A stretch of DNA of 64,000 nt from Myxacorys californica WJT36-NPBG1 (GTDB lineage Bacteria; Cyanobacteriota; Cyanobacteriia; Leptolyngbyales; Leptolyngbyaceae). The DNA lies in NCBI GenBank assembly GCA_019359315.1, contig JAHHHO010000011.1:47121-111120 (forward strand), read 5' to 3'. Positions 1 to 8,034 of this stretch are shown here, piece by piece. Numbering within the stretch: position 1 is the first letter of the stretch; the number at the start of each line of letters is the position of its first letter. A program made the translations under genes and the position numbers. A model generated the notes under the pieces. It was not told the origin of the DNA. It was given only the letters and a program-made list of their open reading frames with translations, and did not search any database.

Positions 1-2046
1 GTCGTAATGCCAGTGATCCAGGTCTTTTTCCTCTTGAACAACCGACCCAAACAGGCGACGAATGCGATCAGGAAACTCTCGATAGTTGAGACTCATGCGA
101 TCACTACTCAACATCTCCCAAGACAACTCACACAGAAAATAGAGCTTTTCTGCCAATGACGTGAACGTGCGCTCCTCCTTGATATCCCGCTCCATCTTGC
201 GCCGCACTGCATACAAATACACCCGTGACATATCCACAGGTTTGCCTGCCTCAATATCGGGCAACGCTTCTATAATCAACTCCGTCATTACTGGACGACG
301 TGCTAAATCTAGAAGCTGCGGATTGTTCATTACCTGTTCCACAGTGTCAGATTCCGCTTGCAGCGACATCACCTGTCGGATTTGCTCATCGTCAAATTTT
401 TCTAGTTCTAGCACCTCAAACTGAGGCATTTCTCCAGTTAAATTCGAGACGGATGCCTGTAACTGAGCGTTCAAGAGTGCCCGTCCTTCTCTCGCTTCTG
501 GAAAATGTTCTGTTCGACAGGTAAGAATAACTTTCGCTCCTGGCACAACGATCTTCGCGAGTTCCCAGAAGTTATTGATCATTTCTTGACGATCGACTCG
601 CGCTGCCATTTCATCAAATCCGTCAAAAATCAGCAGCAGTTTGCCCATGCGATTGAGTTGTTCAAACGCAGAATAAGTCAGCGATCTCACCTCATGCTTC
701 CGGAAGAAGAACTCTGAGAACAGCGACTCTACGCTCACCGCCTTAGCATAATCTCGTAATGGAATTACCAACGGTAATCGAGGGCGCTCGACTCCACGCT
801 GTTGAGCTTCTCGATACCGTTTGAGAGCTTGACTCGCATAGTGAAATGCAAACCAGGTTTTGCCTGTGCCAAACTCTCCTAACACCGAAATATGTTCTTT
901 TGCTGGGTCATCTAGCCATAAATCAATATAGCCATCAATCCAACCATCACGATCGTCATAGCGACTCACGCCGATGCGCTGCTTCGTGTCGGGATCAACC
1001 TCTTCTTTGATGCAAGCCAGTGGAATGTACTTTTGCTCAATGCCCCGTCGCTGAATTTCTGATTCTAGCCAGTCTAGATAGCCACCAAAGTCTGCATCTT
1101 GATCAAGCAGTTCATCGAATGTGTAACAACCCAGGTCGTGATTCTCTTCTTTCTCAACTTCCTCCCGTGCTGCTCGACTAATGCGCCGTGTTGTTACCAA
1201 CCAGCCTTCATCGGCTCGTTGTGCTTCAACCGATTGTCGCACTGCCCTGATATCTCCTAATCCTGCTTCACCATCAATGCCGCGCACCAAGATGCGATCG
1301 TACCGCCCGCGCCGCACCGGAATATCGATAATCCATTCAAAATAATCGTCTTGCCATTCCTCATGCAACTCAAATCGGTATCCCAAGGTTTCAAACCAGC
1401 CTTTCATCTGCTGGGCAAGCGCGAAGGCTCGGCACTGGCTTTCCTGAAACTGTCTTGCTTGAATCGATGCAGGAGTTTTCATGGTTCCAGTTCCAGGCAA
1501 CGCCGGATAGTTCTGAGCCGCTAATCGCGCCATCTCCGTCCGCAGGGCTTCGAGTGTCGGCAGCCGATGCAATCGCTCCTGGATACTGCCAATTTGTCGG
1601 TGCAAGGACTCAAGCTTGTGATTTGCTAAGACTTCAGCCGGAGTGCGGGTGCGTTTGGCAACTTCGATAAATACTGCCGCAAACTGGTAAAACTCCTGTC
1701 TCGCGTCAATCCCTAGCTCTCGAATTTGATCGCCTAACGTGTTTCCAGAGAGAAACGTCTCGCCTTCTTTGAGCAACAGACTTGGGTTATTCTGATCCAG
1801 TGCTTTGCGAAAAATGGCTTGAATTTCAGCGTGTCGGAACATCTCCAAGACTACCCTTGGCTTGCCGAGACCATATTCCACCAGCGTGTATTGGTAAACG
1901 GCTGTAAAATCAGCGGGCGGATGATCTGGCTCGAGGTTCAGTTGCTTCAACAGCTTAATCACAAGCTCACTGCGCTGGAGCTTATCTTGTACGACTGGAG
2001 TTGCGAACCCGACAATCATGTCAATCAACTTAGCCAACTCAAACAC
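1..2046 (-). CDS. NACHT-domain NTPase with endonuclease-like N-terminal region (3' end outside window)
   Basis: Open for 682 codons without a stop, from a GTG at 2046 (preceded by AGGAG) to the left edge, so the C-terminus is missing. Residues 1-185 are helical and unrecognised; they may be an effector-associated or adaptor region. Residues ~200-315 (GWF..LGYRFELHEEW, EWIIDIPVRRG, DRILVRG, GWLVTTRRIS) resemble the restriction-endonuclease-like domains found before NTPase modules in cyanobacterial proteins. The NACHT module has Walker A GEFGTGKTW at 390-398, Walker B LLLIFDGFDEM at 470-480 and a TCRTEHF sensor-like motif at 509-515. The class is STAND ATPases, several of which are antiphage sensors that oligomerise on recognising a phage protein. 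The ligand-binding C-terminal repeats would lie outside the window. Defence is inferred from family and from the decayed accessory surroundings. The NACHT call is firm; the nuclease call is moderate. Confidence 0.85.
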   Translation of the reverse strand, partial: MFELAKLIDMIVGFATPVVQDKLQRSELVIKLLKQLNLEPDHPPADFTAVYQYTLVEYGLGKPRVVLEMFRHAEIQAIFRKALDQNNPSLLLKEGETFLSGNTLGDQIRELGIDARQEFYQFAAVFIEVAKRTRTPAEVLANHKLESLHRQIGSIQERLHRLPTLEALRTEMARLAAQNYPALPGTGTMKTPASIQARQFQESQCRAFALAQQMKGWFETLGYRFELHEEWQDDYFEWIIDIPVRRGRYDRILVRGIDGEAGLGDIRAVRQSVEAQRADEGWLVTTRRISRAAREEVEKEENHDLGCYTFDELLDQDADFGGYLDWLESEIQRRGIEQKYIPLACIKEEVDPDTKQRIGVSRYDDRDGWIDGYIDLWLDDPAKEHISVLGEFGTGKTWFAFHYASQALKRYREAQQRGVERPRLPLVIPLRDYAKAVSVESLFSEFFFRKHEVRSLTYSAFEQLNRMGKLLLIFDGFDEMAARVDRQEMINNFWELAKIVVPGAKVILTCRTEHFPEAREGRALLNAQLQASVSNLTGEMPQFEVLELEKFDDEQIRQVMSLQAESDTVEQVMNNPQLLDLARRPVMTELIIEALPDIEAGKPVDMSRVYLYAVRRKMERDIKEERTFTSLAEKLYFLCELSWEMLSSDRMSLNYREFPDRIRRLFGSVVQEEKDLDHWHYD

Positions 2047-2169
2047 AAGCGTTCTCCTACTTTCGCTCCGCTGGACACTTAATCGTTAATTATCCAAACT
2101 CTTCAGAGAAAATGGTAAATTACGTAGATTTGTTTAACTTGGCTGCTGCTCCAGCTAAATCCAGCCTCT

Positions 2170-2448
2170 TCAATCCCTAGCTTTTCGTTCTCCCTGTCTT
2201 GTCCGCATCATAGAACGCGCTAGCTTTATGCAATATGGGTCAGCATCCTTCTGCCAAACTACTCGATGCCCCTTTAATTCTGCATAGTGTTCTTCCAAGT
2301 ACTTCTGCCAACCTCGCCGATCGCGAATCTTTCTCAAATCATCCAATAACCACACGTCTGTCGCACATTGTCTCCCTGCTGCATGGATAATCTCGGGGGT
2401 ACGATCTCGAACTAGCTTGTTATAAACTTTCTTATTTGATTGCTGCAA
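2170..2448 (-). pseudogene. Decayed MazG-like nucleotide pyrophosphohydrolase remnant
   Basis: The 92-codon ORF begins with about 30 residues (KVYNKLVRDRTPEII, then GRQCATDV) that match the N-terminus of the small MazG/PRA-PH-like NTP pyrophosphohydrolases, whose usual form is YNKLVRDRIPEII. After that the all-alpha core with its EExxE and ExxD metal-binding helices is not visible. The remaining ~60 residues look like frameshifted sequence: one other frame reads A-E-V-L where the family has a similar helix. The simplest reading is a truncated, frameshifted gene that no longer makes an active enzyme. It lies between the NACHT gene and a Cys-rich ORF on the same strand, in what looks like a decaying accessory region. 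A short domesticated protein cannot be excluded. Confidence 0.5.
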
Positions 2449-2537
2449 TAGGTATAACTGAAGGTATCAGTTGGGACTACCTTAATGTTCAATATCCGTC
2501 TGTTCTAAACAGCTTCGTTACTTTTACTGATGATCTT

Positions 2538-2813
2538 CTAAATTAGCTCCTCTGAAACCCACGTTTTCTGAAACTTTTTTAGCTTCCCCAAAGGGGTAAA
2601 ACATCTGTGGCATAAGCTCTCACTCCACAAGGATGGGATCTTGAACCGTGCTTTGCACATAGGGCATTCTGACGAAAGCATCATTTTATGGCGATCGCCG
2701 CCCTGCGTTTCCTTGAACTGCCATCTAATTTGATGACAAGGTACTTCTACATAGCAAGCAGCACACAGGCGAATTGGCTCAAGTTTCATGACAACACTAT
2801 CAGAAGGAAGCAT
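2538..2813 (-). CDS. Small Cys-rich protein, possible zinc ribbon
   Basis: A 91-residue ORF with three paired cysteine motifs, CAAC near residue 18, CPMC near 51 and CHRC near 68, plus several histidines. This is the pattern of one or two zinc-ribbon or treble-clef sites. There is no signal peptide or membrane segment, and I recognise no family. An internal ATG at residue 9 (MKLEPIRL) is an alternative start. It shares strand and low-density surroundings with the NACHT gene and the MazG remnant. It could be a short nucleic-acid-binding protein or a fragment of a larger zinc protein. Confidence 0.4.
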   Translation of the reverse strand: MLPSDSVVMKLEPIRLCAACYVEVPCHQIRWQFKETQGGDRHKMMLSSECPMCKARFKIPSLWSESLCHRCFTPLGKLKKFQKTWVSEELI

Positions 2814-3054
2814 TTTCCGCAGACATCCTACCGTTCATAGGGAGGGGTTGCAGAGAGCCTATTCCGGTTTACGGGACTGTAAAGATTGCGGATCACTGCT
2901 GCTCTTTGCCGCACAACAGTCGGGCGACCAAGAAAGCGTCAGTGCATAATAGTCGAATTGTCCAGAGACATTTTGGGTTCGTGAGGTGGATTATGGATGC
3001 AGAACTGGGCGACGTGCCTCTGAGATCGTGGCAAAGGTGAAGATTCCAGTTAAC

Positions 3055-3080
3055 AAAAGGGCAAAGAGAATTGCCCTTTT
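3055..3080. terminator. Perfect 10-bp hairpin, terminator-like
   Basis: AAAAGGGCAA and TTGCCCTTTT flank a 6-nt loop. The stem ends in four T on the plus strand, and A-rich/T-rich ends on both strands allow use in either direction. No convincing gene ends directly before it, so it may be left over from a lost gene. Confidence 0.45.
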
Positions 3081-3242
3081 GAATGCTGCTTTTTTGAACA
3101 CGAAGAAACTAGAGCTAACTGAAGTTTTACGCTTGGACAACCTAGGGTTGCAGTTACATCTTTACCAGCACCATGATCTTTATAATTCTTAATGGTGAAG
3201 AATAAGAATCGACCAATCATAAAGTTTTGTTTACAAAATTTT

Positions 3243-3391
3243 GTTCAGTTTATGCCTCTATCTTTGTACTGTCGTTCAACTTATGATTAAAAACTTGGAA
3301 GACCTAAGGTTAAGACAGCATGGTGGGATCAGCTTTTTCTCCCATCTTTGCTCAACTTATGGTTCAAACAATGTTCAACTTATGGTTAAAG
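3243..3391. repeat. Cluster of short direct repeats (CAACTTATGRTTMAA type)
   Basis: Three close copies of a GYTCAACTTATGRTTMAA motif lie at 3274-3291, 3350-3368 and 3373-3391, with a weaker one at 3243-3257 (GTTCAGTTTATG). The first is directly preceded by TGTACTGTCG at 3266. A TGTAC-type terminus followed by spaced, non-tandem copies of a 16-20 bp motif is how the ends of Mu/Tn7/TniA-type transposons are organised, where the copies bind the DDE transposase. No transposase gene is present, so if this is an end it is an isolated relic. Another explanation is an unrelated binding-site array. Confidence 0.45.
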
Positions 3392-3396
3392 TCGTA

Positions 3397-3433
3397 CAAG
3401 CCTAAGCTGTCCAACCCGGACAACTTAGGCTTG
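3397..3433. other. Strong stem-loop, 16-bp arms
   Basis: CAAGCCTAAGCTGTCC and GGACAACTTAGGCTTG form a 16-bp stem with one G-T type mismatch around a 5-nt loop (AACCC). There is no T-run on either side. It overlaps the stop codon of the short minus-strand frame at 3425-3640 and sits beside the repeat cluster, so it may belong to a mobile-element end or act as a factor-dependent terminator. Confidence 0.5.
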
Positions 3434-3640
3434 CAGCTTCCTCGAAGAGTACTCTAAGCCCAGTTCTTGCTGTACAGCGTACAGTGCAGCAGTAACCGTT
3501 GGATCTCGAAAGTAAGCCTCTTTGCAAAGCGTTGCCCGAGGCGTGTCTACTTTGACGATTTTCTGAACCGAATTTATCGCTGGTTGTACTGAATACTTAG
3601 ACAAAGTGAATCTAAGTGATTCAGTTGCCCGTACTACTGG
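3425..3640 (-). pseudogene. Unrecognised 72-codon open stretch, possible C-terminal gene fragment
   Basis: Between an in-frame TAG at 3643-3641 and a TAA at 3427-3425 the minus strand is open and has protein-like composition (for example VKVDTPRATLCKEAYF, then TAALYAVQQELGLEY). There is no ATG or GTG start and no clear ribosome site; a TTG is the only usual start. The composition looks coding, unlike the surrounding spacer, so it may be the tail of a lost gene. I recognise no family. The stop lies inside the stem-loop at 3397-3433. Confidence 0.25.
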
Positions 3641-3668
3641 CTAGGCCAATGCACTCAAACCAAAAGCC

Positions 3669-4334
3669 ATGAAAAAAAATAAACGGGTTCTAGTCAATTT
3701 CCTTTTTGCTCTGGTTACTTGTGTCGCTATCATCGGTCTCTCATCTCCGTCGTTTAGTTCTCAAATTGCACAATCTCCTGATTGGCTCAATCAACAATTG
3801 CTATCGAATCTACAGCAAGCAGAATCTGTCATAACTGCTCAGATGACACCAGCTCAAGACATGCCGGCTCAAGACAGGCCAGCTCAAATGATGCCAGCTC
3901 AAATGATGCCGACCCAGACAATGACACGGTATGTGGCAGTCCTCACGAAAGATGCCGTTGTGCCAACCAAACCCTCGAATGCTGCTTTTGGGGCAGCCGG
4001 AGCGGTGTTAGTCGGCGATCGCTTAGTGATGCGGGGAGATTTCAGTAACCTATCGAGTCCTCTTCGCGACTATGCAACCGATCCGGTCAGTCCTGCTAAT
4101 CCCAACATCACGTCTGCCGTACACATCCACCGAGGCGAATCAACAAAAAATGGTCCGTTTCAATATGCGTTAACCGTCAACCCCAATGAAAGTGGCATGG
4201 GTGGTAGATTTGCTGGTGAATACACGTTAACCAGTGAGCAACAGCAAGCGCTATCTAACGGTATGCTCTATGTCGATATCCACACCAAGAAGAATCGTGC
4301 TGGAGAACTACGCGGTATCCTTCGTTCCTATTAA
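3669..4334 (+). CDS. Secreted CHRD-domain protein
   Basis: The 221-residue protein starts MKKNKRVLVNFLFALV, with a hydrophobic segment to about residue 30, a signal peptide or anchor. Residues ~60-88 are a Met/Pro/Ala/Gln-rich linker of five to six imperfect (M/D)xPAQ repeats. Residues ~92-221 form a CHRD (chordin) domain, with the typical VLVGDRLVMRGDFSNLSSPL, the AVHIHRGE motif and the closing YVDIHTKKNRAGELRGIL. CHRD domains in bacteria are extracytoplasmic and of poorly known function; some are proposed to bind metal or take part in adhesion. It stands alone, with no operon partner. The short linker repeats may vary in number between strains. Confidence 0.85.
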   Translation: MKKNKRVLVNFLFALVTCVAIIGLSSPSFSSQIAQSPDWLNQQLLSNLQQAESVITAQMTPAQDMPAQDRPAQMMPAQMMPTQTMTRYVAVLTKDAVVPTKPSNAAFGAAGAVLVGDRLVMRGDFSNLSSPLRDYATDPVSPANPNITSAVHIHRGESTKNGPFQYALTVNPNESGMGGRFAGEYTLTSEQQQALSNGMLYVDIHTKKNRAGELRGILRSY

Positions 4335-4497
4335 TTAATGCAGATTAAAGGTGTTCACTGAGCCAACTTAATGAACACCTCTGCTTGAAGGTGCTGGAGA
4401 CGATCGTCTATGAGTATCTACCTTTTGCAACAGTTTGGTTGCAACAAAACCAATGATTTGACTGCGATAGGATAGAAGCGACCCATCAACTATTGGC

Positions 4498-5361
4498 ATG
4501 TCTCGCAGTTTCGTTCCCAGTACTGTTTCTCCTCAAGAGTCGCGATCGGCCTGCTGGTTCGCCTATCTAAACAATCAGCTACTGGTAGAGGAATTAGAGA
4601 CAGAAATCCAGTTGCCTCACGCTCACAGCCTTGCTGAGATTGGATTAGAGCCTATCCGCACGCAGTTTTTAGGCATGTTGGATGATCAACCTTGCTACTC
4701 CGCCGAATTAGCGCCAGAGACAACGGCACCCGTGGGAATGCGCTTTGAAGGACTGCGCGAGGTGTATGGACAGTTAGACGATGATCTGTTTGCGATCGCG
4801 GGTCGCGCCATTCAAATTATGGAGTGGGATCGCACTCACCAATTCTGTGGGCATTGTGCAACTCCGACTACGCAATCACCTCACGAGCGATCGAAACGGT
4901 GTCCAAACTGCGGTCTCGTTAGCTATCCCCGGTTATCACCTGCGGTGATTGTGCTTATTCATCGCGGTGAAGAAATTTTGTTAGCACGCGCTCCCCGATT
5001 TTCCGCTGAAATGTATAGCGTTTTAGCGGGATTTGTCGAACCTGGAGAATCGTTAGAAGAAACGATCGTGCGAGAAGTGTACGAAGAGGCAGGCATTACC
5101 GTTCGAGATATCCGCTACTTTGGGTCGCAGCCTTGGCCATTTCCCAATTCCCTCATGATTGGATTTACGGCGGCGTATGCAGGGGGTGAACTAAGGCTTG
5201 ATCCCCAAGAGTTAGAAGCGGCGGCGTGGTTTCACAAATCAGCCCTGCCCAAGATTCCACCGAAGCTGAGCATTGCGCGTAAGCTGATTGATTGGTTTTG
5301 CGACGTCGATCCTGCGGAGCTTCCTAAGGTGAATCGCACCGACACTAAGCGCTTCCTCTAA
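4498..5361 (+). CDS. nudC: NADH pyrophosphatase (NAD+ diphosphatase)
   Basis: The 287-residue protein has the full NudC layout: a divergent N-terminal domain, a four-Cys zinc ribbon (C117, C120, C135, C138), the Nudix box GFVEPGESLEETIVREVYEEAG starting near residue 178 (here given in part only), and the NudC-specific SQPWPFPNS motif at 210-218. The enzyme splits NAD(H) into NMN(H) and AMP, and family members also decap NAD-capped RNA. The ATG at 4498 fits the family length. ilvA follows 76 bp downstream on the same strand, so co-transcription is possible but nothing links their functions. Confidence 0.93.
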   Translation: MSRSFVPSTVSPQESRSACWFAYLNNQLLVEELETEIQLPHAHSLAEIGLEPIRTQFLGMLDDQPCYSAELAPETTAPVGMRFEGLREVYGQLDDDLFAIAGRAIQIMEWDRTHQFCGHCATPTTQSPHERSKRCPNCGLVSYPRLSPAVIVLIHRGEEILLARAPRFSAEMYSVLAGFVEPGESLEETIVREVYEEAGITVRDIRYFGSQPWPFPNSLMIGFTAAYAGGELRLDPQELEAAAWFHKSALPKIPPKLSIARKLIDWFCDVDPAELPKVNRTDTKRFL

Positions 5362-5437
5362 GAAGCCAAGCGAGTGGAGCCAAGCGAGTCAGGTAAAATA
5401 GGGTCTTCTCCTGGGTTTACTCCACCTTATTGACGCC

Positions 5438-6949
5438 ATGCACTCCGACTATCTCGAACGAATTCTGACTGCCCGTGTGTACGATGTCGCTCAAGAAACG
5501 GCGTTAGACTATGCACCCAATTTGTCCACGCGGCTTAACAACAAGCTGCTGCTCAAGCGAGAAGATATGCAGTCTGTCTTTTCGTTTAAGTTGCGGGGTG
5601 CCTACAACAAAATGGCGCAGCTTCCATCGGATATTCTGAAGCAAGGCGTAATTGCGGCGTCGGCGGGCAATCATGCTCAAGGCGTGGCGTTGGGGGCAAA
5701 GCGGTTAAAAACCACGGCAATTATTGTCATGCCACTCACCACGCCGCAAGTGAAGATTGATGCGGTGAGAGCCCGTGGCGGAGAAGTTGTCTTACACGGC
5801 GACACGTATGATGATGCATACGCTTATGCTCGTCAGCTAGAAGCAGAAAAAGGACTGACGTTTATTCATCCCTTTGATGACCCCGATGTGATTGCCGGAC
5901 AAGGAACCATTGGCATGGAACTGTTGCGACAGTGCCAACAACCAATCCATGCAATTTTCGTTGCCATTGGTGGAGGCGGATTGATTTCTGGAATTGCGGC
6001 TTATGTCAAGCGCTTGCGTCCTGAAATCAAAATCATTGGCGTTGAGCCAGTTGATGCAGATGCGATGTATCAATCGTTGCAAGCAGGACACCGCATTAGA
6101 TTGCCGCAAGTCGGTTTGTTTGCGGATGGAGTCGCGGTGCGAGAAGTCGGCGTCGAAACGTTCCGCCTCTGCCAGCAGTATGTGGATGAAGTGATGCTGA
6201 TCGACACAGATGGAATTTGTGCTGCCATTAAAGATGTGTTTGAAGACACGCGATCGATATTAGAACCAGCAGGCGCGCTTGCGATCGCGGCTGCAAAATC
6301 CTACGTGGAACGAGAGCAAATTCAGAATCAAACCTTGATCGCCATCGCGTGCGGTGCAAACATGAACTTTGATCGACTCCGGTTTGTAGCAGAACGCGCT
6401 GAACTCGGAGAACGTCGAGAAGCCATTTTTGCTGTCACTATTCCCGAAGAACGAGGCAGCTTACGCAAGTTTTGCGATTGCATTGGCAGACGTGGTTTAA
6501 CCGAGTTTAACTATCGCATTGCAGACGAGCGTGATGCGCATATCTTTGTCGGTGTGCAAATTCAAGACCGCGCCGATGCGACTCACATTGCCACAACGTT
6601 TGAAGCTCATGGATTTAAAACCATTGACTTAACCGATGATGAGTTAGCGAAATTGCATTTAAGACATATGGTAGGTGGGCGATCGCCGCTGGCTCATAAT
6701 GAATTGCTGTATCGGTTTGAATTTCCTGAGCGTCCTGGTGCGCTAATTAAATTCCTCAATTGTATGAGTCCTGATTGGAATATCAGTTTATTTCACTATC
6801 GCAATCACGGCGCAGACTACGGACGAATTGTGATTGGAACTCAAGTTCCGCCTCATGAAATGGAAGAGTGGCAAGCCTTTCTAGATACGTTAGGATATCG
6901 CTATTGGAATGAAAGTCAAAATCCAGCTTATAAATTGTTTCTGAGTTGA
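5438..6949 (+). CDS. ilvA: Threonine ammonia-lyase (threonine dehydratase, biosynthetic)
   Basis: The protein has 503 residues, the usual length for the biosynthetic enzyme. The N-terminal ~320 residues are the PLP fold-type II catalytic domain, with the Schiff-base lysine in SFKLRGAYN (near residue 50), SAGNHAQGVA and the phosphate-binding GGGGLISGIA. Two C-terminal ACT-like domains follow (from IFAVTIPEERGS near 330, and from LYRFEFPERPGAL near 425). They bind isoleucine or valine in the family. It converts threonine to 2-oxobutanoate and ammonia, the first step to isoleucine. No attenuator-like leader is evident upstream. Confidence 0.95.
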   Translation: MHSDYLERILTARVYDVAQETALDYAPNLSTRLNNKLLLKREDMQSVFSFKLRGAYNKMAQLPSDILKQGVIAASAGNHAQGVALGAKRLKTTAIIVMPLTTPQVKIDAVRARGGEVVLHGDTYDDAYAYARQLEAEKGLTFIHPFDDPDVIAGQGTIGMELLRQCQQPIHAIFVAIGGGGLISGIAAYVKRLRPEIKIIGVEPVDADAMYQSLQAGHRIRLPQVGLFADGVAVREVGVETFRLCQQYVDEVMLIDTDGICAAIKDVFEDTRSILEPAGALAIAAAKSYVEREQIQNQTLIAIACGANMNFDRLRFVAERAELGERREAIFAVTIPEERGSLRKFCDCIGRRGLTEFNYRIADERDAHIFVGVQIQDRADATHIATTFEAHGFKTIDLTDDELAKLHLRHMVGGRSPLAHNELLYRFEFPERPGALIKFLNCMSPDWNISLFHYRNHGADYGRIVIGTQVPPHEMEEWQAFLDTLGYRYWNESQNPAYKLFLS

Positions 6950-7098
6950 TTGTGGTCTTTTTAACAGATGGGTAGCCATTAAGTAGCGTCCTAGACAGTT
7001 TCGAGGGAGTAACGGCTCCAAAGAAATGTTACGACTAAAGACAGTGTGCTTACTTACCAATTTCTATACACTGATGTCTGTAAAACCAAGGAATCTAC

Positions 7099-8016
7099 GT
7101 GAAGAAAATTCTTATGCGGCTTTCATTTTTAGCTGTTGCTTTGACAGGACTGATGGCGTCGTGTCAGACCACCCAATCTCAAACTTCTCAGCCTAAGGTA
7201 ATGCAAGTCACTTCTCCTAGCAATTCCCAGATCAATCAGCTTTATGTTTTTGGGGATAGTCTTTCTGATTCGGGAAATGTGTTTCGTGTAACCGAGGGCA
7301 CATATCCACCCACGCCACCCTACTTTCAGGGACGCTACTCGAATGGTCGAGTTTGGGTTGAACAATTGGCGGCTAAGTTGGGATTGAGCGCTGAGCAGAC
7401 TAACAATTTTGCTTATGGTGGTGCAACAACAGCAAATGCTCGTGAAAATGGAATACCTGGCGTTTTAGTTCAAATTCAAAATTTTGTCAAAACTAACCCC
7501 CAGGGTGATCCAAAAGCGCTGTATGTGATTTGGGGCGGTGCGAACGATTATTTAGGAGGTGATGCAACGAATCCGACACGTGTTGTTGACAACATAACAA
7601 CAGCAATCGAATCACTATCTAAAACGGGTGCAAAACGATTTTTAGTAGCGAATTTGCCAGATTTAGGAATTCTTCCAGCTACACGCAACACGTCTTCCGC
7701 AAAATCCTTGAGTAGTTTGTCACAGTCACATAATGCAACGCTGTCGCGATCTCTCGAAGCGCTCAATCAGAAATTAGGCAACGGGACTCAAATTTTTGCG
7801 TTGGATGTGAGTCGTTTGTATCAAACTGCGATCGCAACTCCCAGCAAATTTGGCCTAAAAAATGTGACGAATTCCTGTCTCAACAACACAGCCTGCAAAC
7901 CGAGTGAATTTCTATTTTGGGATGGCATTCATCCGACGACAAAGACTCACCAACTTTTAGCAGAGATGGCCTTTTCAACGCTGCAAAAGCCTGCTCAAGT
8001 GAGTGCTAATCCCTGA
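7099..8016 (+). CDS. GDSL/SGNH-family esterase, predicted lipoprotein
   Basis: The GTG start at 7099 is chosen because AAGGAA lies 7 nt upstream. The N-terminus is a lipoprotein signal with lipobox LMASC (Cys22). The SGNH blocks are present: VFGDSLSDSGN (Ser54) in block I, the GGAND block near residue 150, and the C-terminal DGIHPTTKTH with the Asp-His pair near residue 275. Family members hydrolyse esters or lipids at the cell surface; many cyanobacteria carry similar 'FGDSLSDSGN' proteins. The substrate cannot be told. It faces the glycosyltransferase cluster, ending 18 bp from the end of the convergent gene. Confidence 0.88.
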   Translation: MKKILMRLSFLAVALTGLMASCQTTQSQTSQPKVMQVTSPSNSQINQLYVFGDSLSDSGNVFRVTEGTYPPTPPYFQGRYSNGRVWVEQLAAKLGLSAEQTNNFAYGGATTANARENGIPGVLVQIQNFVKTNPQGDPKALYVIWGGANDYLGGDATNPTRVVDNITTAIESLSKTGAKRFLVANLPDLGILPATRNTSSAKSLSSLSQSHNATLSRSLEALNQKLGNGTQIFALDVSRLYQTAIATPSKFGLKNVTNSCLNNTACKPSEFLFWDGIHPTTKTHQLLAEMAFSTLQKPAQVSANP

Positions 8017-8034
8017 GCGTAAATCCCTACACGA

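Larger units (their letters stand above)
2814..3668. other. Long region without an intact gene
   Basis: This stretch of about 850 bp between the Cys-rich ORF and the CHRD gene contains no ORF I would defend as an intact gene. It holds the terminator-like hairpin, the repeat cluster, the large stem-loop and the 72-codon fragment listed separately. The mix of remnants and repeats suggests a site of past insertion and deletion. Confidence 0.5.

Noticed and set aside
2986..3192. 68-codon plus-strand ORF
   Set aside because: No ribosome site or recognisable domain; it contains the 3055-3080 hairpin, and its composition looks like spacer.
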